DNA from: an uncultured Blautia sp.
GTDB taxonomy: Bacteria > Bacillota > Clostridia > Lachnospirales > Lachnospiraceae
Length of the DNA stretch: 12,112 bases
Assembly (NCBI GenBank): GCA_945872375.1
Contig: CAMBYR010000038.1
Location: 1-12,112, forward strand
Direction: 5' to 3'
Made by a program: the position numbers and the translations under genes. How positions within the stretch are numbered: position 1 is the stretch's first letter; the number at the start of each line of letters is the position of its first letter. Positions 1 to 6,384 of the stretch are shown piece by piece. The notes beneath the pieces are model-generated. The model saw only the letters and a list, made by a program, of their open reading frames with translations. It did no database searches and was not told the DNA's origin.

Positions 1-1
1 T

Positions 2-745
2 GTGGATGGAAAATGCGGAGCGTTTTTTGGTCTGTGGTGGTCGCCGAATAACCCCCTGATGGACCAGTATGGAAAGGATCCTGATGCGCAGTGGCAGCCT
101 TATTATTTTCCGGCAGCAAAGACAGTAAACACGTATGCTTCTTTCCGTGATAACAAGTATGTGGTGGTCAGAAAAGGATATAAGCATCCGGAAATTGTCA
201 TGAAGATCATCAGTGTTCTTTTTGATTATACCCGGTATGAGGCGGAAGATGCGGATGAAGTAAATGAATATTTTGCACTGAATGTGGATCCAAAGGCAAG
301 GCCGCTTGTGATCAATGTGGATTACAATGAGGCTATCTATATGGTGACGGAAAATCTGAGAAAAGCCCTGAACGGAGAGCTGGAAGAGAGCCGGCTCAGT
401 GCGATTGAGAAGTCCTATTATGAAGCCTGCAGAGCATATCTGGGAAAAGAACGCCCGGGGATAGAGGACTGGGCTGCCTATACCTCCCGTATATCGGCAG
501 TGGGGCTTCTGCTGGATGCGGATTATCAGCCGCCTGAGCGGGAATATCTGGAAATTATGGACACTCAGGTGCCTCAGGATCTGAAGACTCTGGAGAAAAA
601 TGCTTTTCTGAAGCTGATTCTGGGAAAAGAACCCATGGCCTATTTCAATACATTTGTGGCAGAATGGTATCAGAAGGGCGGAGAAGAACTGACAAGCCGG
701 ATACAGGACGCGCATGATAAGGAATGCGGGGATTCTGTGCGTTGA
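2..745 (+). CDS. Extracellular solute-binding protein, C-terminal part (LplA-like sugar ABC transporter), 5' partial
   Basis: The C-terminal 247 codons of a family 1 extracellular solute-binding protein, of the LplA/aldouronate-type lipoproteins that deliver oligosaccharides to an ABC permease. What shows this is the GKCGAFFGLWWSPNNPL segment near residues 3-19, a typical ligand-cleft strand of this group, and the closing region around AYFNTFVAEWYQKGGEEL, which resembles the usual end of these proteins. Full members are around 550 residues, so about half the gene lies left of the window. The GTG at position 2 is only an in-frame codon, not a believable start, and the signal peptide and lipobox are not visible. 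The permease genes would be expected upstream. The substrate cannot be read from this fragment. Confidence is good for the family and low for the sugar. Confidence 0.82.
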   Translation: MDGKCGAFFGLWWSPNNPLMDQYGKDPDAQWQPYYFPAAKTVNTYASFRDNKYVVVRKGYKHPEIVMKIISVLFDYTRYEAEDADEVNEYFALNVDPKARPLVINVDYNEAIYMVTENLRKALNGELEESRLSAIEKSYYEACRAYLGKERPGIEDWAAYTSRISAVGLLLDADYQPPEREYLEIMDTQVPQDLKTLEKNAFLKLILGKEPMAYFNTFVAEWYQKGGEELTSRIQDAHDKECGDSVR

Positions 746-770
746 AATTTTATTTTCATTCTGGTATGAT
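742..770 (+). promoter_or_regulatory. Sigma-A promoter for the nth operon
   Basis: TTGAAA at 742-747 and TATGAT at 765-770 are separated by exactly 17 bases. The -35 box overlaps the stop codon of the solute-binding protein. Transcription would start near 777, giving a leader of about 25 bases before the nth start at 803, with the ribosome site GGAGAGG at 787-793. This suggests that nth and the three genes behind it are transcribed independently of the transporter. Confidence 0.7.
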
Positions 771-802
771 GAAGAAAAATTGTACCGGAGAGGACCGAAA
801 AA

Positions 803-1444
803 ATGACAAAAGAAGAACTTGCTCTGGAAATTATCCGGAGGTTAAAAGAAGAATATCCGGATGCTGGCTGTACCCTGGACTATGATCAGGCCTGGAAGCT
901 TTTGGTAAGTGTCCGCCTGGCTGCCCAGTGTACGGATGCCCGTGTCAATATTGTGGTACAGGATCTGTATGCAAAATATCCCAGTGTGGAAGCTCTGGCA
1001 GCTGCTCCGGTGGATGAAATTGAAGCGATTGTCCGTCCCTGCGGCCTTGGAAAAAGTAAAGCCAGAGATATCAGTGCATGTATGAAAATGCTGATGGAAG
1101 AGTATGGCGGAAAGATTCCCAAAGACTTTCAGGCGCTTCTGAAGCTCCCGGGCGTGGGCAGGAAAAGTGCCAATCTGATCATGGGTGATGTATTTGGAGA
1201 ACCGGCCATTGTAACAGACACGCACTGCATTCGTCTGACCAACCGAATGGGACTTGTGGACGGCATCAAAGAACCGAAGAAAGTGGAAATGGCATTGTGG
1301 AAAATAATTCCGCCGGAGGAAGGCAGTGACTTTTGCCACAGGCTTGTCTTTCATGGCAGAGATGTTTGTACTGCCCGGACAAAACCTCACTGTGACCGGT
1401 GTGTGCTGAATGATATCTGTAAGAAAATCAGTGTGGAAGAATAG
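803..1444 (+). CDS. nth: Endonuclease III (DNA glycosylase/AP lyase)
   Basis: Base-excision repair enzyme that removes oxidised pyrimidines and cuts the abasic site by beta-elimination. The 213 residues match the usual length of about 210. The conserved N-terminal LAAQCTD is at 39-45, the helix-hairpin-helix LPGVGRKSA at 115-123 carries catalytic Lys121, and VTDTH at 137-141 carries catalytic Asp139. Four cysteines for the [4Fe-4S] cluster are Cys189, 197, 200 and 206. Their spacing is C-X7-C-X2-C-X5-C, one residue longer in the first loop than the C-X6-C of the E. coli enzyme. The start is supported by GGAGAGG ten bases upstream. It is the first gene after its own promoter, and the next gene begins seven bases after its stop, so it heads an operon. 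Confidence 0.96.
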   Translation: MTKEELALEIIRRLKEEYPDAGCTLDYDQAWKLLVSVRLAAQCTDARVNIVVQDLYAKYPSVEALAAAPVDEIEAIVRPCGLGKSKARDISACMKMLMEEYGGKIPKDFQALLKLPGVGRKSANLIMGDVFGEPAIVTDTHCIRLTNRMGLVDGIKEPKKVEMALWKIIPPEEGSDFCHRLVFHGRDVCTARTKPHCDRCVLNDICKKISVEE

Positions 1445-1451
1445 AGGATAA

Positions 1452-2600
1452 ATGATGAGAATACGGATGTATAACGTGGGATTCGGGGATTGCTTTTGTC
1501 TCCGCGACAGAAAAAATAACCTTCTGGTAGATTTTGGAACCAGCAATAACCGGATCGAAGGACGGCCCAGAAGAGATATTTTTGATATGGTTATTTCCGA
1601 TCTGACTACGATTTCCCGCAAAAATCTTCTGCTGACACACTTTCATCTGGATCATCTTTCCGGCCTTCTGTATATGCTGAAAAAAAGACGGGATTCTTTT
1701 GAATTTGGAAAAATATATCTTCCCGATGTATTTTCTATACCGGAAATGAACGGAATTCTGGGACTGCTTCTGCTTGCAGATCTGGTGAAGGACTCTTGTC
1801 TTCCCAGTCATCAGGTAAGCTTTTTTGCCCTGGTAGAAGCTCTCAGCAGACATCCGCAGAAGGTCGAGCTGTTGTCTCGAGGAACGGTTTTTGAGGACCG
1901 TTACCGGGCGCTGTGGCCGGATCAGAGGGTGATTCTGAAAGAAACAGAAGAGGTGATCCGGCGGCTGAAATCCTGCAATGAGGGGGCCTGGGAAAAAGTC
2001 ACGGATCTTTCGGAAAAAATGAGAAAAATCATCTGGAGTATGACGAAGGACGGGAAAGAAACAGAGGAGATCTCGTCAGTTCCGGAACTGGAACGGGAGT
2101 TTCGCTCCCTTCGGAGTACATCAGAATTTCAGCAGCTTCTGGAGGAACTGGAGCTTCGGGAACTGGAGCTTCGCCACTTTAAAAGTAAAATCGGAATTGT
2201 ATTTCAGAATAAAGAAGACGGTGACTGGAATCTTTTGTTTACGGGAGATGTACAGCCGGAACACATGAAAATGATTGCAGAAAATTATGACGGAAAATAT
2301 CCGTTGTATGAGCAGTACTGGTGCATCAAAGTGCCGCATCACGGAACGGAATCCCATTATTTTGATTTTCGGCCTTATATGCCGGAGAACCTTCTGATCT
2401 CCAATGGAATTTACCATGCCACCAGCAAGAAAAGAGCCAGAATGTATCGCACCTCTACCCAGTATACAGGGCTTTTTCATATCGGGGAGGCAGATACCTG
2501 TATGTGCTGTTCCAACAGTGACTGCTGTGATGGATGCCGGGACGGATGCTCCTGCAGAGAACAGCATATTATTGCACCCAATTACTATTTTGACATATAA
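1452..2600 (+). CDS. Metallo-beta-lactamase-fold hydrolase with Cys-rich C-terminal tail
   Basis: A 382-residue MBL-fold protein of the ComEC/Rec2-like kind. The N-terminal strand pattern MYNVGFGDCFCL followed by NLLVDFG (23-29) is typical of that group. The metal-binding signature is THFHLDH at 62-68 (His63, His65, Asp67, His68), with LLFTGD ending at Asp266 and VPHHGTES at 294-301 supplying further ligands. Residues 165-245 form a charged, probably helical insertion between the two halves of the fold. The last 35 residues hold eight cysteines within 19 residues (350-368), an unusual tail that could bind metal. Two adjacent ATGs (1452 and 1455) are possible starts; AGAGG at 1443-1447 is better spaced for the second. 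Substrate unknown: family members include nucleases, phosphodiesterases and lactonases. Its place behind nth and before two phosphohydrolases suggests a nucleic acid or nucleotide substrate, which is inference. Confidence 0.85.
   Translation: MMRIRMYNVGFGDCFCLRDRKNNLLVDFGTSNNRIEGRPRRDIFDMVISDLTTISRKNLLLTHFHLDHLSGLLYMLKKRRDSFEFGKIYLPDVFSIPEMNGILGLLLLADLVKDSCLPSHQVSFFALVEALSRHPQKVELLSRGTVFEDRYRALWPDQRVILKETEEVIRRLKSCNEGAWEKVTDLSEKMRKIIWSMTKDGKETEEISSVPELEREFRSLRSTSEFQQLLEELELRELELRHFKSKIGIVFQNKEDGDWNLLFTGDVQPEHMKMIAENYDGKYPLYEQYWCIKVPHHGTESHYFDFRPYMPENLLISNGIYHATSKKRARMYRTSTQYTGLFHIGEADTCMCCSNSDCCDGCRDGCSCREQHIIAPNYYFDI
2144..2173 (+). repeat. 15-base perfect tandem duplication inside the MBL gene
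   Basis: GGAACTGGAGCTTCG occurs twice head to tail (2144-2158 and 2159-2173), in frame. It yields two consecutive ELELR units at about residues 232-241 in the charged helical insertion of the metallo-beta-lactamase-fold protein. Exact identity at the DNA level suggests a recent slippage event that the protein tolerates. Confidence 0.85.
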
Positions 2601-2643
2601 AAAACGAGACAATGGATATCCCTATGTGTCTGAGGAGGCAGCC

Positions 2644-3435
2644 ATGAATCTGGAACATGCAGTAAAAGCTTTTGAACAATATCTGGACAGCTATGACAGA
2701 AAGGATGAAAAGATCCGGCTGAAAATCGTACATACTTATGGTGTGGCAGACTGCGCGCGTGAGATTGCAGTCCGGATGGGGCTTTGCCGGGAGGACTGTG
2801 ATCTGGCAGTGCTGATCGCGCTGCTTCATGATATTGGACGGTTTGAACAGATCAGACGGTTTGACAGCTTTCAGCCTGATACGATGGACCATGCGGCATA
2901 TGGCGCCGAAATTCTTTTCGGCGAAAGGAAAATGATCCGGGAATTTCTGGAGGATCCTTCCTTTGATGAATTGATCTGTACGGCAATCGAACGGCACAGC
3001 AGCTTTGAAATTGGTGAGATAAATGATGAGAGATCTCTCCTTCATGCGCGCCTGATCAGGGATGCGGACAAGCTGGATAACTGCCGTGTAAAGCTGGAGG
3101 AATCTCTGGAGGTCCTTCTCGGAGTGTCGGTACAAGAGGCAGGAGAATCCTCTCTTTCTCCCGCTGTGTGGGAGGCGTGCTGTGAAAGGAAATCGGTACT
3201 TTCTTCTTTGAGAGAGACTCCTGCAGACTACTGGGCATCGTATGTGGCGCAGTATTATGATGTGAATTTTCCGGAAACTTTCGCGATTATGAAGGAGAAA
3301 AATTACATTCCGCGGATTGTGGAACGAATTCCCTGGAATAATCAGGACACAGCTGAAAAAATGAGAAAAATGGAAAAAGAACTGGAAGGATACATGAAAG
3401 AAAGTGACAGGAGGACTGTATGGCAAAGAAAATAG
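2644..3435 (+). CDS. HD-domain phosphohydrolase
   Basis: A 263-residue HD-superfamily metal-dependent phosphohydrolase; family members cut nucleotides, phosphonates or cyclic dinucleotides. Visible ligands are His30 (KIVHTYGV), the paired His62-Asp63 in LLHDIGRFEQ, His83 in MDHAAYG, His118 in ERHSS and Asp140/Asp142 in RDADKLDN. The extra histidines after the HD pair suggest a two-metal site. An ATG at 2644 with GAGGAGG five bases upstream is chosen. The reading frame stays open further upstream but would run through the previous gene. The gene sits 43 bases after the MBL gene, and its last 16 bases overlap the start of the following phosphodiesterase gene, indicating translational coupling. 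The short helical, basic C-terminal tail (about 235-263) has no recognisable motif. Substrate is not predictable from sequence. Confidence 0.9.
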   Translation: MNLEHAVKAFEQYLDSYDRKDEKIRLKIVHTYGVADCAREIAVRMGLCREDCDLAVLIALLHDIGRFEQIRRFDSFQPDTMDHAAYGAEILFGERKMIREFLEDPSFDELICTAIERHSSFEIGEINDERSLLHARLIRDADKLDNCRVKLEESLEVLLGVSVQEAGESSLSPAVWEACCERKSVLSSLRETPADYWASYVAQYYDVNFPETFAIMKEKNYIPRIVERIPWNNQDTAEKMRKMEKELEGYMKESDRRTVWQRK

Positions 3436-3872
3436 GGGTGATTTCGGATACTCATGGCCTGCTGAGACCGCAGGTTCTGGATGTGCTGAAAGACTGTGAC
3501 TGTATCATACACGCCGGTGATATCGGCAAACAGGAGATCCTGGACGCGCTTTGGCCGCTGGGGTCTCTTTATGCGGTAAGAGGAAACTGCGACGGAGCCT
3601 GGGCACAGAACCTGTGCCGCGGACTGACTTTTCAGATAGATGGAGTTTCCTTTTATCTGACTCATGACAGAAAGAATGTCCCCTGGAATCTGGAACATAC
3701 GGACGTGGTGATTTTCGGTCATTCCCATCATTATACGGAAGAATACCGGGATGGCCGTTTGTGGCTGAATCCGGGAAGCTGCGGAGTGAGCAGATTTGGC
3801 GGAGAGGTAACCATGGCTGTTCTGACTCTGAAAGAGGGGAACATCAGGGTGGAAAAAAAGTCGGTCTGCTGA
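3420..3872 (+). CDS. YfcE/MJ0936-type metallophosphodiesterase
   Basis: A 150-residue calcineurin-like phosphoesterase of the small YfcE/MJ0936 class, cytosolic, using two metal ions to cut phosphodiesters. The motifs occur in order: SDTHG (Asp10, His12), HAGDIG (Asp34), RGNCD (Asn56), THD (His82) and FGHSHH (His101, His103). The length fits the compact members of the family. ATG at 3420 has AGGAGG at 3409-3414, five bases away, inside the end of the HD gene. It is the last gene of the nth operon; no clear terminator follows. Family members act on model phosphodiesters in vitro and the physiological substrate is generally unknown. A few homologues act on cyclic nucleotides, which the sequence does not settle. 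Confidence 0.93.
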   Translation: MAKKIGVISDTHGLLRPQVLDVLKDCDCIIHAGDIGKQEILDALWPLGSLYAVRGNCDGAWAQNLCRGLTFQIDGVSFYLTHDRKNVPWNLEHTDVVIFGHSHHYTEEYRDGRLWLNPGSCGVSRFGGEVTMAVLTLKEGNIRVEKKSVC

Positions 3873-3900
3873 AAAATGGCAGTTGTATTTTATGAAAAAA

Positions 3901-3914
3901 CGAACAAAAGTTCT
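3901..3914 (+). promoter_or_regulatory. Candidate LexA (SOS) box
   Basis: CGAACAAAAGTTCT contains GAAC-N4-GTTC with both half-sites intact, matching 12 of 14 positions of the Bacillus-type SOS box CGAAC-R-N-R-Y-GTTYC. It lies in the 146-base gap between the yfcE-type gene and the small membrane protein gene. A second CGAAC/GTTCG pairing (AACGAAC at 3899-3905 with GTTCGTT at 3925-3931) overlaps it. The site is about 55-68 bases before the predicted start of transcription, further upstream than most LexA boxes, which lowers confidence. Confidence 0.4.
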
Positions 3915-3933
3915 AAAAATCTTAGTTCGTTCC

Positions 3934-3962
3934 TGTTTATTGGACAGAATATATGCGATAAT
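3934..3962 (+). promoter_or_regulatory. Extended -10 promoter for the membrane protein/WYL/birA operon
   Basis: GATAAT at 3957-3962 is preceded by TGC (3954-3956), an extended -10 element. At 17 bases upstream, TGTTTA (3934-3939) is a weak -35. Transcription would begin near 3969, about 50 bases before the first start codon. TTGGAC at 3940-3945 with TATCCT at 3962-3967 is an alternative, poorer pair. Confidence 0.5.
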
Positions 3963-3986
3963 ATCCTTAAAGAAAATGTTTGTTCG

Positions 3987-3998
3987 GAAAATATGTTC
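3987..3998 (+). promoter_or_regulatory. Second, imperfect LexA-like site
   Basis: GAAAATATGTTC differs by one base from GAACATATGTTC, a canonical Gram-positive LexA operator core. It lies just downstream of the predicted transcription start and ahead of the ribosome site AAGGAGG (4004-4010). TGTTCG is also directly repeated at 3981-3986 and 3994-3999, a spacing of 13 bases. A bound repressor here would block elongation or initiation. The evidence is pattern matching only. Confidence 0.3.
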
Positions 3999-4018
3999 GA
4001 TACAAGGAGGATTATCGT

Positions 4019-4285
4019 ATGTGGAGTTCAGAAAGAGAAATGAAAAACAGGAAAATTATTGCGCTGTCAGATGCCAGGTATTATTATGAAGAGAAAAAGA
4101 AACCGGCTGACAAAAAGTTTTCCAGTGTTATGGCCATGATCCTTGGATTTCTTGTGACACTGGAAATTATGGTGGCAGGCGCTATGATCTTTAATATAGA
4201 TTTTCATACGGCAGATACACTTGCTGTGATCTTTTCTTTTGCGGTTGTATATTTTGCGGTTGTGGCAGGTCTGACGGATAAATAA
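4019..4285 (+). CDS. Small two-helix membrane protein, unrecognised
   Basis: An 88-residue protein I do not recognise. The first 35 residues are charged and hydrophilic, with a basic stretch around EEKKKPADKK. Two hydrophobic segments follow (about 37-57 and 64-84), separated by a short acidic turn (NIDFHTAD), so both ends are predicted in the cytoplasm. ATG at 4019 has an excellent AAGGAGG eight bases upstream; the reading frame is open from further left but has no ribosome site there. It is the first gene behind the promoter with LexA-like sequences and lies 12 bases before the WYL regulator, so the two are very likely co-transcribed. It may be an envelope protein controlled by that regulator, but no function can be assigned. 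Confidence 0.8.
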   Translation: MWSSEREMKNRKIIALSDARYYYEEKKKPADKKFSSVMAMILGFLVTLEIMVAGAMIFNIDFHTADTLAVIFSFAVVYFAVVAGLTDK

Positions 4286-4297
4286 AGAGGGCATAAT

Positions 4298-5305
4298 ATG
4301 GCAAAATCATTTCACCAGAAACTGAAAATTCTATATCTGATGGAAGCACTTCAGAAAAAATCGGATGAAAACCATCCGCTTACAGTCAATGATCTGATTG
4401 ATTACCTGAAACAGTATGGGATTTCTGCAGAAAGAAAATCGGTGTACAATGATATTGAGGAGCTCCGCACCTATGGGCTGGATATTGTGAGCCGCAGGGA
4501 AAAACCATCAGGATTTTTTATGGGAAGCCGCCTGTTTGAACTGGCGGAGCTTCGGCTTCTGGTGGATGCCGTTCAGTCTTCCCGTTTTATCACGGCAAAG
4601 AAATCAAGAACCCTGATCAGCAAGCTGGAAAGTCTCACCAGTGAATATGAGGCCAAAAAGCTTCAGAGCCAGGTATGTATTGCTTCTACTGTCAAAACCA
4701 CAAATGAGAGTATCTATTACAATATCGACCATATTCATGAAGCTATTTCTGAAAACAGGCAGATCAGCTTTCAGTATTTTGAATGGACCATTGCCCGGGA
4801 AATGCGCTTAAAAAAGGATGGAGAGCGATACCGTATCAGTCCCTGGGGACTGATCTGGAAGGATGAGAACTATTATCTGATCGGTCTTGATGAATACAGC
4901 AGCCGTGTGAAGCATTATCGTGTAGATAAAATGCTGAAGATCGCACTCGAAAAGGAACCCCGGAACGGAGAAGAGATTTTTCAGAACTTTGATATTATGC
5001 AGTTTGCCGCGCGTACCTTTGGGATGTTCGGCGGAAAAGAGGAGACAGTTAAAATTGTGTTCCGAAATCAGCTTGTGGGAGTGGTTCTTGACCGTTTTGG
5101 TTCCGACAGTATGATTTACAGGCAGGATGAAGAACACTTTGCCGCACTTGTACGTGTATGTGTCAGCAGCCAGTTTTTCGGATGGCTTGCCGGGCTTGGA
5201 GACGGAGCGGAAATAGTGTCTCCCGATGAGGTGAGGGGAGAATACAGGCGCTTCCTGAAACGTGCACTGCAGAATTATATCAATTCGGGAAAGGATAAAA
5301 CATGA
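4298..5305 (+). CDS. WYL-domain transcriptional regulator
   Basis: A 335-residue DNA-binding regulator of the YafY/WYL family. An N-terminal winged helix-turn-helix occupies about residues 8-75, with LTVNDLIDYLKQYGIS and the recognition helix ERKSVYNDIEELRTYG. The WYL domain spans about 140-215, with RISPWGLIWKDE and the core triad written as Tyr192-Tyr193-Leu194 instead of Trp-Tyr-Leu. Arg203 and Arg208 in SSRVKHYRVDKM are the basic residues expected in the ligand groove. A WCX-type C-terminal domain (about 245-328) follows. WYL domains sense nucleic acid or nucleotide ligands; well-studied members (PafBC, DriD) respond to DNA damage. The gene begins 12 bases after the small membrane protein gene and overlaps birA by four bases (ATGA), so it is mid-operon. 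Its targets are unknown; the upstream promoter is a natural candidate. Confidence 0.94.
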   Translation: MAKSFHQKLKILYLMEALQKKSDENHPLTVNDLIDYLKQYGISAERKSVYNDIEELRTYGLDIVSRREKPSGFFMGSRLFELAELRLLVDAVQSSRFITAKKSRTLISKLESLTSEYEAKKLQSQVCIASTVKTTNESIYYNIDHIHEAISENRQISFQYFEWTIAREMRLKKDGERYRISPWGLIWKDENYYLIGLDEYSSRVKHYRVDKMLKIALEKEPRNGEEIFQNFDIMQFAARTFGMFGGKEETVKIVFRNQLVGVVLDRFGSDSMIYRQDEEHFAALVRVCVSSQFFGWLAGLGDGAEIVSPDEVRGEYRRFLKRALQNYINSGKDKT

Positions 5306-6291
5306 CAGTAAAATCAGGACTTCTGAAACTTCTGGAACAGCATAAAGGGGAGACTTTATCGGGAGAGGCGCTTGCAGCGGAACTTTCCTGCACACGGGCG
5401 GCCGTCTGGAAAGCGGTAAAATCCCTTCGTGAGGAAGGCTATCATATCGAGGCAGGGCCAAATAAGGGATATATGCTGAGAAAGGACAGCAATCGTCTGT
5501 CGGAAGAGGGAATTCGCCTTTATTTGAATCATCCGGATGTTTATCTGAAACTATATAAAGAAACAGGCTCCACAAATCAGCTTGCAAAAGAAGCGGCAGT
5601 CAGCGGACAGGCCAGTCATGGCAGCTTCGTCATGGCACGCTGCCAGACCGCCGGCAGAGGACGCAGGGGAAGGAGCTTTTTTTCTCCTGAAGATACGGGA
5701 TTGTATATGAGTGTCATTCTGAAGCCCGGAAACAGAACTCTGCAGGAAAGTCTGCTTCTGACGACAGCGGCTGCTGCATCCGTATATAAAGCAGTCAAAA
5801 AGGTCTGTGGGATATCTCTGGATATCAAATGGGTCAATGACCTGTTTTATAAAGGCAAAAAGGTCTGCGGGATCCTTACGGAAGCAATTACGGATTTCGA
5901 AAGCGGAAATATAGAATATGCGGTTGTAGGGATTGGCCTGAACGTCTGCCCGCCGGCAGAATATCCGGAAGAACTGGCTGAGATTGCAGGTGCACTGTTT
6001 CCGGACGAAGAGGCGGCATCCGGTATGGATGTGAATGAACTGGCAGCAGAGATCGTAAATACGCTTCTTGAGGAGATTGAGAGACGGACACTTTCCCCGG
6101 AATATGTGGAACATAATATGATTCCGGGCAGGCAGATCCTGATCACGGACGGACAGAACCAGAGAACAGCGGAGGCGCTTAAGATATGTCCGGACGGCAG
6201 GCTGCAGATCAGGGAAGAGGACGGAAGCGTTTCTGTTCTTTCCTACGGAGAGGTTTCTGTAATCGTAAAGCCGGAGGAAATCGTTCTGTAG
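5302..6291 (+). CDS. birA: Biotin-[acetyl-CoA-carboxylase] ligase and biotin repressor
   Basis: Bifunctional BirA, 329 residues. It makes biotinyl-5'-AMP and transfers biotin to the carrier lysine of carboxylases. The N-terminal helix-turn-helix domain (about 4-60, with ELSCTRAAVWKAVKSLREEG) marks it as a group II ligase that also represses biotin genes. Catalytic motifs are TGSTN (88-92), the biotinyl-adenylate loop GRGRRGR (118-124), KWVND (176-180), the KKVCGIL strand (186-192) with the expected catalytic lysine, and GIGLNV (210-215). The C-terminal SH3-like domain is about 275-325. The start overlaps the WYL stop codon as ATGA, with AAAGGA six bases upstream, indicating translational coupling. 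No biotin synthesis or transport gene is adjacent. Confidence 0.97.
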   Translation: MTVKSGLLKLLEQHKGETLSGEALAAELSCTRAAVWKAVKSLREEGYHIEAGPNKGYMLRKDSNRLSEEGIRLYLNHPDVYLKLYKETGSTNQLAKEAAVSGQASHGSFVMARCQTAGRGRRGRSFFSPEDTGLYMSVILKPGNRTLQESLLLTTAAAASVYKAVKKVCGISLDIKWVNDLFYKGKKVCGILTEAITDFESGNIEYAVVGIGLNVCPPAEYPEELAEIAGALFPDEEAASGMDVNELAAEIVNTLLEEIERRTLSPEYVEHNMIPGRQILITDGQNQRTAEALKICPDGRLQIREEDGSVSVLSYGEVSVIVKPEEIVL

Positions 6292-6344
6292 AACAATCAG
6301 ATAGAACAAAATCAGGTTCAAAAAGATACACATACGATAAGATA

Positions 6345-6379
6345 AAACAGCGGCAATCCGTGGAGGGATGCCGCTGTTT
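6345..6379. terminator. Bidirectional terminator between birA and the minus-strand sigma operon
   Basis: AAACAGCGGCA (6345-6355) and TGCCGCTGTTT (6369-6379) form a perfect 11-base-pair stem with a 13-base loop. Read on the minus strand the stem is followed by TTTTATCTTATC, a fair U-tract for the convergent membrane protein gene ending at 6385. Read on the plus strand, the arm ends in TTT and is followed by a mixed ACCATTTACTTTTC. It sits exactly between two convergent stops, so it likely serves both. Confidence 0.8.
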
Positions 6380-6384
6380 ACCAT

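Noticed and set aside
842..1621. Long minus-strand open frames opposite nth and the following genes
   Set aside because: They are antisense shadows with compositions unlike proteins and no ribosome sites; the plus-strand genes have clear family motifs.
1452..2600. MBL protein as part of a phage-defence system
   Set aside because: Related MBL folds do occur in defence loci, but the neighbours here are housekeeping-type enzymes and there is no sign of mobility or an island boundary.
2404..2643. Upstream extension of the HD-domain protein by 80 codons
   Set aside because: The extension runs inside the coding sequence of the MBL gene in another frame. AGGAGG sits five bases before ATG 2644, and the family begins there.
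3883..4089. Open frame of 68 codons starting MYFMKKRTK upstream of the small membrane protein gene
   Set aside because: It has no ribosome site, runs through the promoter and LexA-like sequences, and overlaps the well-supported 4019 gene in another frame.
6292..6344. LexA-like site in GAACAAAATCAGGTTC downstream of birA
   Set aside because: The half-sites are eight bases apart instead of four, and the position is between convergent gene ends, where an operator makes little sense.
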